Positions 26,334 to 34,003 of a DNA stretch of 64,000 nucleotides are shown one piece after another (the stretch's first letter is position 1; each line of letters opens with the position of its first letter). Location of the stretch: positions 30,507-94,506 of the forward strand of contig CAJUEU010000002.1 of assembly GCA_910585735.1 (NCBI GenBank), in the 5' to 3' direction. The DNA is from an uncultured Oscillospiraceae bacterium. Its GTDB lineage: Bacteria > Bacillota > Clostridia > Oscillospirales > Oscillospiraceae. The translations under genes and the position numbers were made by a program. The notes under the pieces were generated by a model, which had not been told where the DNA came from, did not search any database, and saw nothing but the letters and a program-made list of their open reading frames with translations.

Positions 26334-27695
26334 GTGTTGAAGGAAAAAGCGGCACATTACTACGGAGACTTGGGTAAAAATTGCGCCGAAGGGATTCTGC
26401 TGGCGGCAAACGAGGTCTATCATTTGGGATTAACAGATGGGGAGATCCAGCTTTTTTCCGGCTTTGGCCGTGGAATGGGCTGTGGAAGTACCTGCGGCGC
26501 ACTTTCCGGGGCGATCGGTGTGCTGAGCCGGATGTATCACCACAAAAGCCCAGATGAATTTCGAACGCTATGCGCGGACTTTGTTTCCTTGTTTCAGAAA
26601 ACCTTGGCTTGCAATACTATCGACTGCGCTCCGATTGCCGCAAAATATAAAACAGACGGGGCCCGGTGTGTGGCTGCGGTAGTGCTTGCCGCGCAGGCAC
26701 TGGAGGAATATATCGATAAGCTGGAGGGGAAGGGGCAAAAGCCTCAGGCCGAAGGCTGTACGCTGCGCCCAGAGGACATCAAGCGTGTGAAAGGGCTGGG
26801 CTTTTTACATCATAAGGGCACCAACAAATTTAATGGCCGCATTATCACCCGCAACGGCAGGATCACCACCGGGGAGGCCGAGGCCATCAACCGGGCTGCC
26901 AAGCTCTACGGTGACGGGTATATGATGTTTACGACCCGCCTTACTGTGGAGGTTTCAGGCATTGACTATAAGGACATTGAGGCTTTTCAGGCTGAGGTAG
27001 GGAAGGCGGGGCTTAAGACCGGCGGCACCGGTAGCAAGGTTCGGCCTGTGGTCGCCTGTAAAGGAACCACCTGTCAGTATGGTCTTTATGATACATACGC
27101 TCTCAGCGAAAAAATCCACCAACGTTTTTTTGAGGGCTATCAGGATGTGGCCCTGCCCCATAAATTTAAAATCGCATTGGGAGGATGTCCCAATAACTGC
27201 GTAAAGCCTAATCTGAACGATTTGGGTATTATTGGCGCCAGAGTGCCCGGCTACACCCCGAAGTTGTGCAAGGGCTGCCAAAAATGCCAACTGGAGGCTG
27301 CTTGTCCTGTTCATGCGGCCAAGCTGGTAGAAGGCAGACTGACGATCGACCCAACAATGTGTAACGACTGCGGACGTTGTATCTCTAAATGCCCTTTCCA
27401 CTGTAACGATGAAAGTACATACGGTTGGAAGGTCTACATCGGTGGACGGTGGGGTAAGCGAGTCGCTCACGGCCGGATGCTGGAAAAGGTGTTTACCAGC
27501 GAGCAGGAGCTATTGGACACGGTGGAGAAGGCCATCCTGCTTTTCCGCTCTGAGGGGATCTCCGGGGAACGGTTTGCGGATACCATTGAACGGATCGGTT
27601 TTGGGCGGGCTCAGTCTCTGTTGTTTGGCAACACGCTTTTGGAGCAAAAAAATGAGATTTTGGGGCTGAATGTAGTTGGGGGCGCAAGCTGCTGA
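26334..27695 (+). CDS. Three-part redox protein: C_GCAxxG_C_C domain + sulfite-reductase-like domain + 2[4Fe-4S] ferredoxin
   Basis: The 453-residue protein joins three units. Residues 1-140 are a C_GCAxxG_C_C domain (Cys17, GCGSTCG with Cys50 and Cys54, then Cys93 and Cys98). Residues about 145-310 are a nitrite/sulfite-reductase-like half domain, with Cys242, Cys247 and the GGCPNNC pair Cys285/Cys289 that in the family bind a [4Fe-4S] cluster coupled to siroheme. Residues about 315-360 are a ferredoxin with CKGCQKC...C and CNDCGRC...C, enough for two clusters. Start choice: GTG 26334 lies 7 bases after AGGAGG, with TTG codons on either side. It stands alone between its own promoter and a terminator. 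The substrate is unknown; electron transfer to a sulfur or nitrogen oxyanion is inference. Confidence 0.85.
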   Translation: MLKEKAAHYYGDLGKNCAEGILLAANEVYHLGLTDGEIQLFSGFGRGMGCGSTCGALSGAIGVLSRMYHHKSPDEFRTLCADFVSLFQKTLACNTIDCAPIAAKYKTDGARCVAAVVLAAQALEEYIDKLEGKGQKPQAEGCTLRPEDIKRVKGLGFLHHKGTNKFNGRIITRNGRITTGEAEAINRAAKLYGDGYMMFTTRLTVEVSGIDYKDIEAFQAEVGKAGLKTGGTGSKVRPVVACKGTTCQYGLYDTYALSEKIHQRFFEGYQDVALPHKFKIALGGCPNNCVKPNLNDLGIIGARVPGYTPKLCKGCQKCQLEAACPVHAAKLVEGRLTIDPTMCNDCGRCISKCPFHCNDESTYGWKVYIGGRWGKRVAHGRMLEKVFTSEQELLDTVEKAILLFRSEGISGERFADTIERIGFGRAQSLLFGNTLLEQKNEILGLNVVGGASC

Positions 27696-27754
27696 TTCTG
27701 CATTATATGCTTTTTGTATTGCGTGACAGTTCGAAAATGTTGGCCTCATCAATT

Positions 27755-27793
27755 AAAATGGCCGGGGCAGGGCTTCGCCCCGGCCATTTTTCT
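27755..27793 (+). terminator. Terminator after the redox fusion gene, directly before the ABC importer
   Basis: AAAATGGCCGGGGC (27755-27768) pairs perfectly with GCCCCGGCCATTTT (27777-27790), followed by TT. The next start codon is only 20 bases beyond, so it may also act as an attenuator for the importer. Confidence 0.9.
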
Positions 27794-27810
27794 ATAAGAG
27801 GATAGAAAGT

Positions 27811-28773
27811 ATGAAAAAAAGACTTCTTTTTTTGATTCTGACCATTTCGTTTTTACTCCCCTCCTGCGGCTCTTCCGGGGAAGATCAACCTTCTCAATCC
27901 CCACAGCAGTCCTTCGGTGAAGAGCGAATTGAATTTACTGACGCCCTTGGTCAGGCGTTCTCTTTGCCCAGGCCGAAGCGAGTTGTGGCCATCATTGGAA
28001 GCTTTGCGGATATTTGGTGTTTGGCGGGGGGAGAAGATATTCTGGTCGGCACCGCCAATGACGCTTGGGAATCCTTTGGTTTGGAGCTTGGGAATCATGT
28101 GACCAATCTGGGCTCAGCCATGAAGCCCAGCCTGGAGCTGATTTTAGCGGCTCAGCCTGATCTGGTGATCGCCAGCTCTATTTCACCGTCAAACATAGAA
28201 ATGAAAGAAGTGTTTGAGCAGGCCAAAATTCCCGCGGCTTATTTTGATGTAGCCTCCTTCGAAGACTATTTGGACCTTCTGGAGCTCTGTACTCGCCTTA
28301 TTGGAAAGCCAGAAAATTTCAAAATCTACGGAACCGATATACAGGCCCGGGTGGAGGCCGCGATTTCCCTTCAGGATGAAAGCCATCCAACCGTTTTGAG
28401 CCTTCAGGTGTCAGGAAGCAGCTGCAAAGTTAAGAATAGTCAGGATAATATTTTGGGAGAAATGTTGAAAACATTGGGATGCTCCAACATTGCCGACCGG
28501 GATGGCGCTCTTTTAGAGGATTTAAGCCTTGAGTCCATTATGGCCGCAGACCCAGATTATATCTTCGCTGTGTTTCACGGTACAGATCTCGCCGCGGCTC
28601 ATAAAAATTTGGAGGAGACCCTGTTGTCCAACCCGGCTTGGGGCAGTCTGAGAGCCGTTGAAGAAGGTCATTTTTTTATGTTGGACAGACGGCACTACAA
28701 TTTGAAACCAAATGCCCTTTGGGGAGACGCTTATGAAAATCTTTCAAAAATCCTGTATGGGTCCAGGAAGTAA
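27811..28773 (+). CDS. Iron-siderophore/cobalamin-type ABC transporter substrate-binding lipoprotein
   Basis: This is the extracytoplasmic receptor of a FecB/BtuF-type importer, anchored by lipid. The 320-residue precursor has a short signal peptide ending in the lipobox LPSC (Cys19), then a Ser/Gln-rich linker, then the two-lobed fold typical of TroA-like helical-backbone receptors (VDALGQ-like FTDALGQAFSLPRPKRVV, PDLVIAS). Lgt from this window would lipidate it. AGAGGA precedes the ATG. Its stop lies inside the permease gene (41-base overlap), so the three importer genes are coupled. Ligand (siderophore, heme or corrinoid) cannot be told. Confidence 0.92.
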   Translation: MKKRLLFLILTISFLLPSCGSSGEDQPSQSPQQSFGEERIEFTDALGQAFSLPRPKRVVAIIGSFADIWCLAGGEDILVGTANDAWESFGLELGNHVTNLGSAMKPSLELILAAQPDLVIASSISPSNIEMKEVFEQAKIPAAYFDVASFEDYLDLLELCTRLIGKPENFKIYGTDIQARVEAAISLQDESHPTVLSLQVSGSSCKVKNSQDNILGEMLKTLGCSNIADRDGALLEDLSLESIMAADPDYIFAVFHGTDLAAAHKNLEETLLSNPAWGSLRAVEEGHFFMLDRRHYNLKPNALWGDAYENLSKILYGSRK

Positions 28774-29758
28774 GAAATATTTTTTAGAAACAGTCGTAAG
28801 CCTGGTAGTGTTGACGTCCGCCGCCAGCCTGGCCAGTCTTACTTTTGGGGCAGTAGACATTCCAATACAGGAGGTCATTTCAGTCCTGTTTGGGCATGGG
28901 GAAGAACTTCAACGCCAAATCATTTTCCTCGCCCGGCTCCCCAGACTGTTCGGTTGTCTTTTGGCTGGCACCGCCTTAGCCACATCGGGTGTTATTATCC
29001 AGGGAGTTTTGAGCAATCCCTTGGCCGCCCCCAACATTATAGGCGTCAATGCCGGAGCTGGGCTGGCAGTAGCTCTGTGCAGCACTTTTGTGCCTGCCCT
29101 GGGGCTCGCGATCCCTTTGGCCGCCTTTTGTGGGGCCATGCTCGGTACGCTTCTTGTTCTGCTGATCTCTGAACGGGCCGGGGCCTCCCGGATAACACTG
29201 ATTCTGGCAGGGGTGGCCATGTCCAGTATTTTCAGCGCAGGAATTGACGCCGTACTTACCTTTTTCCCTGACGCCTTGAATGGTTATTCGGACTTTCGCA
29301 TCGGCGGAGTAAAAAATCTGTCTATGAGCCGACTCGCTCCCGCCTTCTGGATTATTTTGTTCACTCTTCTGGTGGCGCTTAGCCTTTCCAATGAATTGGA
29401 CCTGCTTATGCTGGGAGGAGAAAGTGCTCAGAGCCTTGGGCTGCCAGCCAAACAAATGCGGCTTCTCCTGTTGGCCGTTGCGGCCGCATTGGCAGGCGCG
29501 GCAGTCAGTATTGTGGGGCTTCTCGGTTTTGTTGGACTTTTGGTACCTCACATCATGCGGCGATTGGTAGGGGAGGAGAGCTTTCCCTTGCTGTTATCCT
29601 CCGCTTTGGGAGGCGCGGCGCTTCTCACCATCTGTGACCTTGTATCTCGTCTGCTCTTCGCCCCATTTGAGCTCCCTCTCGGCATCGTCTTATCTTTGAT
29701 GGGGGGACCGTTTTTCCTTTGGCTCCTGTTTCGGCAAAAAAGGAGGCCCCACCTATGA
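28733..29758 (+). CDS. FecCD-family ABC transporter permease
   Basis: The 341-residue protein is an integral membrane permease of the FecCD/BtuC family with about nine or ten helices. Recognisable parts are LARLPRLFGCLLAGTALATSGVIIQG, of which RLPR and the GxxLAxSG element are the family hallmark, NPLAAPNIIGVNAGA, and the coupling GFVGLLVPHIMRRLVG. Start choice: ATG 28733 has GGGGAG 7 bases upstream; it lies within the end of the receptor gene. It overlaps the ATPase start by 4 bases. Confidence 0.95.
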   Translation: MKIFQKSCMGPGSKKYFLETVVSLVVLTSAASLASLTFGAVDIPIQEVISVLFGHGEELQRQIIFLARLPRLFGCLLAGTALATSGVIIQGVLSNPLAAPNIIGVNAGAGLAVALCSTFVPALGLAIPLAAFCGAMLGTLLVLLISERAGASRITLILAGVAMSSIFSAGIDAVLTFFPDALNGYSDFRIGGVKNLSMSRLAPAFWIILFTLLVALSLSNELDLLMLGGESAQSLGLPAKQMRLLLLAVAAALAGAAVSIVGLLGFVGLLVPHIMRRLVGEESFPLLLSSALGGAALLTICDLVSRLLFAPFELPLGIVLSLMGGPFFLWLLFRQKRRPHL

Positions 29759-30510
29759 TCCAAATCAAGAATCTGTGCGTTGGTTACCCCGGATGGCCGG
29801 TGCTGAAGCATGCTACTCTGGAGCTCACGCCTGGGAAAGTGGTAGCTATCCTTGGTCCCAACGGCAGTGGAAAAAGCACTATGCTGAAGGCAATTGCCGG
29901 TATCCTTCCCAAAACCTCTGGCGATATCCTGCTGGACGCACAGCCTCTGGAGCGTTTTTCCCCACGGGAAATCGCAAAAAAAGTAGCTTACTTACCGCAG
30001 TCCAGAGTGGTTCCGAATATTTCAGCCCGCAGGATGGTGCTCCACGGGCGTTTCCCTTATTTGGCCTATCCCAGACATTACGGAAAAAGAGACTGGGACA
30101 TGGTCGAAACCGCTTTGAGTAGGGTCGGGGCAGAGGATTTGGCGGAGCGGGCCTTGCCTACCCTTTCCGGCGGGCAGCGTCAAAAAATCTACCTCGCAAT
30201 GGCTTTGGCGCAGGATACACAGACAATTTTGATGGATGAGCCGACCACTTATCTGGATATGAACTGTCAGTTGGAAGTAATGGCTTTGGTCAGTCATCTG
30301 GCCAAAGAAGGGAAGACCATGATCCTGGTACTCCATGACCTATGTATGGCTCTTCAGCATGCCGACCAAATCATATTGCTCCAGGATGGTAAGGTCATGT
30401 ACTGCGGAACTCCCGAGGAGTTGTATCAAAACCATTCCATCGAGGATGTGATGAAAGTCAGGATCGGGCGTATCTCTACAACCTTGGGTTGGCGGTACTT
30501 TTATCTTTAA
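29755..30510 (+). CDS. ABC transporter ATP-binding protein (FepC/BtuD type)
   Basis: The 251-residue ATPase powers the importer above. Walker A GPNGSGKST (about residues 36-44), the signature LSGGQRQK, Walker B ILMDEPTTYLD and the switch His in VLHDLCMALQHAD are all intact. AAGGAGG lies at 29740-29746, and the ATG overlaps the permease stop. A terminator follows directly, closing the operon. Confidence 0.96.
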   Translation: MIQIKNLCVGYPGWPVLKHATLELTPGKVVAILGPNGSGKSTMLKAIAGILPKTSGDILLDAQPLERFSPREIAKKVAYLPQSRVVPNISARRMVLHGRFPYLAYPRHYGKRDWDMVETALSRVGAEDLAERALPTLSGGQRQKIYLAMALAQDTQTILMDEPTTYLDMNCQLEVMALVSHLAKEGKTMILVLHDLCMALQHADQIILLQDGKVMYCGTPEELYQNHSIEDVMKVRIGRISTTLGWRYFYL

Positions 30511-30511
30511 T

Positions 30512-30550
30512 AAAAGGCCACCGGGGTACATATACCCCCGGAGACCTTTT
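30512..30550 (+). terminator. Terminator of the ABC importer operon
   Basis: AAAAGG and CCGGGG (30512-30526) pair with CCCCGG and CCTTTT (about 30535-30550), with a small internal mismatch, followed by T-rich sequence. Confidence 0.75.
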
Positions 30551-30609
30551 GGATTTCTTTTCTAAACCATGTTGCCCTTAATGGTCTTGTTTGGTCAAGC
30601 GGGAAAATC

Positions 30610-30638
30610 TTGACCTGTTGAGTTCCTTGAGCTAAAAT
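30610..30638 (+). promoter_or_regulatory. Promoter of alr
   Basis: TTGACC (30610-30615) and TAAAAT (30633-30638) are 17 bases apart, 20 bases before the alr start. Confidence 0.85.
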
Positions 30639-30658
30639 AGAAAGCGAAGGTGGGAAGT

Positions 30659-31789
30659 ATGATGGATATTCAAAAAAGCAGGACCTGGGCAGAGATCGAC
30701 CTGTCCGCTCTTGAGCATAACTACAATGCGCTTCGAACTCTGGTACCGCCTCAATGTCGCCTACTCTTTCCTGTGAAGTCCGACGCCTATGGTCATGGCG
30801 CTCTTTCCATTGCCCGTCGGCTGGAGCAACTGGGGGCCGACTACCTTGCGGTCGCCAGCCTTGAGGAGGGGATCGAGCTTCGGGAGGAGGGCATTTCCTT
30901 GCCGATTTTGGTGCTGGGCGGGACAGCACCTATCTGGACCGAAGCCTTGATCCGCTATCAACTCACACAGGGAATTTTTGATGAAAACTCCGCCTTCGCT
31001 TTTTCTGCTGCCGCCCAAAGGTTGGGGCAAAAACTAAAAGCGCATATAAAAATTGATACCGGCATGAGCCGTCTGGGTTTTCTCTGTGACGAGGAAAATA
31101 TGAAAAAAACTGCGGAAACAGTGAAAAGGATATATGCTTTACATGGCATGTATTGGGAAGGTATCTTTACCCATTTTTCCTGTTCAGATATTGATGAGCA
31201 TTATACCATGCTTCAATTTACCAGATTTCTATCTCTATTGGATATTCTGAAGGAGCAAGGAATAAATTTTGAAATTCGCCATTGCGCCGCAAGCGCCGCT
31301 GTGTTAAACTATCCTTGCACTTATCTCGACATGGTTCGACTGGGATTGGCTCTATACGGACACTATCCATCTGACGAGTGCAAAAGACCAGGCCACTTAG
31401 ATCTTATACCGCTGATGACCCTGAAAACTCGTGTGGTATCCGTCAAAACCGTTCCTTCGGGTACTCCCGTCAGCTATGGCGGTACCCACATTCTTGACCG
31501 GGATTCCCGTTTGGCGATCCTGGGGATCGGATATGGCGACGGACTCCCAAGAAACTGCTCAAACCGTATGAATGTGTGGTGGAATGGGAAAGAGCTGCCC
31601 CTGTTAGGGTCAATATGTATGGATCTTTGTATGGCAGATGCCAACTGCGCCCCTGAGCTCCAGCCGGGAGACGAGGTCGAACTGTTTGGTCCGCACATCC
31701 CGGTAGAAACCGTTGCAAGGCTGGCTGGAACCATTCAATATGAGATCCTCTGTGGGATCAATAAGCGAGTGCCCCGGCTCTATGTTTGA
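30659..31789 (+). CDS. alr: Alanine racemase
   Basis: Alr makes D-alanine for peptidoglycan. The 376-residue PLP enzyme has the lysine motif FPVKSDAYGHGA near residue 40, HIKIDTGMSRLGF, THFSCSD, and the C-terminal barrel with SYGGTH and GIGYGDGLPRNCSN, whose Tyr is the second catalytic base in the family. The start could be either ATG of the pair at 30659/30662; AAGG and GGTGGG lie just upstream. mazF follows after 205 bases, reproducing part of the Bacillus alr-ndoAI-ndoA order. Confidence 0.96.
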   Translation: MMDIQKSRTWAEIDLSALEHNYNALRTLVPPQCRLLFPVKSDAYGHGALSIARRLEQLGADYLAVASLEEGIELREEGISLPILVLGGTAPIWTEALIRYQLTQGIFDENSAFAFSAAAQRLGQKLKAHIKIDTGMSRLGFLCDEENMKKTAETVKRIYALHGMYWEGIFTHFSCSDIDEHYTMLQFTRFLSLLDILKEQGINFEIRHCAASAAVLNYPCTYLDMVRLGLALYGHYPSDECKRPGHLDLIPLMTLKTRVVSVKTVPSGTPVSYGGTHILDRDSRLAILGIGYGDGLPRNCSNRMNVWWNGKELPLLGSICMDLCMADANCAPELQPGDEVELFGPHIPVETVARLAGTIQYEILCGINKRVPRLYV

Positions 31790-31873
31790 TGTACGTCAAC
31801 ACAAAATCCTTTCTTTCTGCGTAAAATGGCCCGGGGAGGCCATTGCCGAGGGACAATGATATTTCTTTGTCTG

Positions 31874-31901
31874 TTGGAAAATCCAGGCGGTAGAGTATAA
31901 A
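31874..31901 (+). promoter_or_regulatory. Promoter of mazF
   Basis: TTGGAA (31874-31879) and TATAAA (31896-31901) are 16 bases apart. Downstream, ACCGA...TCGGT (about 31952-31967) could form a small hairpin in the leader. A second hairpin without U-tract, AATGGCC...GGCCATT, lies at 31825-31844. Confidence 0.6.
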
Positions 31902-31994
31902 TTGCCCTATCCCGTGGGAAAATCATAGTGACCGATGTGAGAAGGTTTTCAACCGATCTCGTCGGTGACTTTGAACCGCGGAGAGTGAGCCTTT

Positions 31995-32360
31995 GTGGAC
32001 AGCAGCGTAAAACGTGGAGATATTTTCTACGCCGATTTAAGCCCGGTGGTCGGTAGCGAACAGGGGGGAGTGCGGCCGGTTTTGATTATACAAAACGATA
32101 CCGGGAACCGCCATAGCCCCACGGTAATCGTTGCCGCTATCACATCTCAAACAGCGAAAGCGCGTTTGCCGACCCACATTGACCTCTCAGCCAACACGTA
32201 TGGTTTGCCCAAGGATTCCGTGGTCCTTTTGGAGCAGATTCGAACCTTGGACAAAAAGCGGCTGAGAGAGTACATGGGACGGTTAGACGAAGAGCAAATG
32301 CAAAAGGTAGACGGCGCCATTGCGGTAAGCTTTGGACTCCGTCCTCGTCAGCTGGTATAA
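31995..32360 (+). CDS. mazF: MazF/EndoA-type mRNA endoribonuclease toxin
   Basis: The 121-residue protein is a PemK/MazF toxin of the Bacillus EndoA (NdoA) type, which cuts RNA at a short sequence. The motifs KRGDIFYADLSPVVGSEQGG, RPVLIIQND, and LLEQIRTLDKKRL are near-identical in pattern to EndoA. It starts with GTG, with GGAGAG about 9 bases upstream. In Bacillus the antitoxin EndoAI (about 93 residues) sits between alr and the toxin; here the 205-base gap cannot hold it and contains no ribbon-helix-helix frame. The next gene encodes a secreted protein, not an antitoxin. Confidence 0.95.
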   Translation: MDSSVKRGDIFYADLSPVVGSEQGGVRPVLIIQNDTGNRHSPTVIVAAITSQTAKARLPTHIDLSANTYGLPKDSVVLLEQIRTLDKKRLREYMGRLDEEQMQKVDGAIAVSFGLRPRQLV

Positions 32361-32429
32361 ATGGCGGCGAGGTGGACCGGCGGTCCGATCCACCTCGCTG
32401 CAAATACAATTCTACATAGGAGGAGCCGA

Positions 32430-32897
32430 ATGAAAACGAAAAGATGGATCACCAGTCTGGCATGTATGCTCCTGGTTGCGGGGACGATCGCCGGAATTGC
32501 AGTGGCAGCTGGAAATCAAGGGACCCAGACCAACCCCTTGGTCACTTTGGAATATTTGGACAATGTCTTCCTTCCAAATCTGTTGGAGCAAACGGACAAG
32601 AAGATCTCGGATAAAATCGATGAATGGAAAGCCGAGCTCCAAAATGACGGAGGAATAGTCTTTACCTCGGTTTCTGTAGATGCCGGCAAACTCTTATATT
32701 TGACCGCCGGAAGTCAGGTGATACTACGCGGCGGTACCGCTTCCTCCCCGGATCCGATTCTGAACTTGACAACAGGGGAACAGCAGACTGGCACACTCAC
32801 CGTAAATTCTCTCTACATAGCATTGGGCAACGAGCATAAAATCCCTGTGTCTTCTGCGGCTATCTTTTTGGTGCTTGGAGAGTGCAGCGTTCGCTGA
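32430..32897 (+). CDS. Small secreted protein with an unnamed TNPL...VFLP domain
   Basis: The 155-residue precursor has a signal peptide (about residues 1-28, ending near AVAAG) and a mature domain beginning TNPLVTLEYLDNVFLP. The same opening, a helical stretch and then a beta-rich part with LLYLTAGSQVILRGG recur in the SLH protein encoded at 61055. I have seen this layout in many clostridial exported proteins but know no named function. Start choice: ATG 32430 with AGGAGG 5-6 bases upstream. It follows mazF by 69 bases and is probably in the same transcript. No SLH repeat is present here. Confidence 0.75.
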   Translation: MKTKRWITSLACMLLVAGTIAGIAVAAGNQGTQTNPLVTLEYLDNVFLPNLLEQTDKKISDKIDEWKAELQNDGGIVFTSVSVDAGKLLYLTAGSQVILRGGTASSPDPILNLTTGEQQTGTLTVNSLYIALGNEHKIPVSSAAIFLVLGECSVR

Positions 32898-32925
32898 TTC
32901 GCTTTATCCAAATGGAAAACAGCAG

Positions 32926-32957
32926 ACGGAGTGGAGACAAGAGTCTCCACTCCGTTT
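32926..32957. terminator. Bidirectional terminator between the secreted protein and ltaE
   Basis: ACGGAGTGGAGAC (32926-32938) pairs perfectly with GTCTCCACTCCGT (32943-32955) over a 4-base loop, with TTATTT on the plus side. Confidence 0.85.
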
Positions 32958-32959
32958 AT

Positions 32960-33988
32960 TTAAGTAATATCCTTCAGCGCTTTCAAAAACCCTTCCACAG
33001 CCGAAAGAGGCGTGGCGAAGGATGTAACAAATCGAACTACTGTATGCTCCTCGTCAGCCTTTCCCCATATTTCATAGGTGCAAAGCTTGTCCAGCTGGGG
33101 AAGAAGAGTATTGGGCACAATGGGAAAAAGCTGGTTGGTCGGGGAGTCGGTCATCATTGGGATCCCTAAATTCTTCAATCCCCCTTGGAGGTATTGCGCC
33201 ACCTCCACAGCATGCTTTGCGATCTTAAAATAGAGGTCATCCTTGAAAAGCGCCTGGAACTGAAGCCCTAACAGCCATCCCTTCGCCAGCACAGCGCCCC
33301 GCTGCTTTTTGAGCCGGAAAAAATCTGCCTGAAGCTTGGGCTCTGTAATAACAAGGGCTTCCCCAAACATAGCGCCGTTCTTGGTCCCACCAATGTAAAA
33401 CGAATCGGTCAGCGCGGCAATATCCGAGAGGGTAAGGTCGTTGGCCTGTGCCGCCAATGCGCACCCCAAGCGAGCCCCGTCCAAAAAGAGAAAAAGCCCG
33501 TTTCGGTGGCAGAACAGGGAAAGCTCGGTCAGCTCCGCCTTCGTATATACGCTCCCAGTCTCGGTCGCGTCCGAAATATAAACAAGGCGCGGCTTGGTCA
33601 GATGCTCATCCTTACACTCCTCAAGAATGGGCTTAAGGAGGGCGGCACTCAGCTTTCCGCTGGAGGACGTGGCAACCGTAAGCAGTTTGTGTCCGGTAGC
33701 TTCTACGGCGCCGGCCTCATGTCCGTTCACATGCCCTGACACAGGAGTAATAACGCTTTCCCAAGGCCGAAGAAAGGCGGCGATGGCAGTAAGATTTGTT
33801 TGGGTACCACCCACCATAAACTGGACGTCTGCTTTTGGCGCTTTGCATAGCTCACGAATCAGATCGGCACAATCCTTGCAGTATTTGTCGGCGCCATATC
33901 CCACAACATGCTCAGTATTGGCGTTCGACAACGCCTCCAAAACCACAGGATGACACCCAACGGAATAGTCATTGCGAAACTGATACAC
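32960..33988 (-). CDS. Low-specificity threonine aldolase / beta-eliminating lyase family
   Basis: The 342-residue PLP enzyme of fold type I matches the threonine aldolase group, which splits threonine to glycine and acetaldehyde. The start FRNDYSVGCHPVVLEAL, the VGYGADKYC stretch, GHVNGHEAG, ISDATETGSVYT, LDGARLG and the Schiff-base region FYIGGTKNGAMFGE (Lys in GTKNG) are seen. It begins with GTG 33988 preceded by AAGGAGGG. It lies 15 bases after glnS and is the last gene of the spx-like/glnS operon. The precise amino-acid preference is not certain. Confidence 0.92.
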   Translation of the reverse strand: MYQFRNDYSVGCHPVVLEALSNANTEHVVGYGADKYCKDCADLIRELCKAPKADVQFMVGGTQTNLTAIAAFLRPWESVITPVSGHVNGHEAGAVEATGHKLLTVATSSSGKLSAALLKPILEECKDEHLTKPRLVYISDATETGSVYTKAELTELSLFCHRNGLFLFLDGARLGCALAAQANDLTLSDIAALTDSFYIGGTKNGAMFGEALVITEPKLQADFFRLKKQRGAVLAKGWLLGLQFQALFKDDLYFKIAKHAVEVAQYLQGGLKNLGIPMMTDSPTNQLFPIVPNTLLPQLDKLCTYEIWGKADEEHTVVRFVTSFATPLSAVEGFLKALKDIT

Positions 33989-34003
33989 GAGTAGCCCTCC
34001 TTA

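Noticed and set aside
31790..31994. Short frame before mazF as an antitoxin
   Set aside because: The only ATG frame is about 24 codons, without a ribbon-helix-helix pattern and without a ribosome site.
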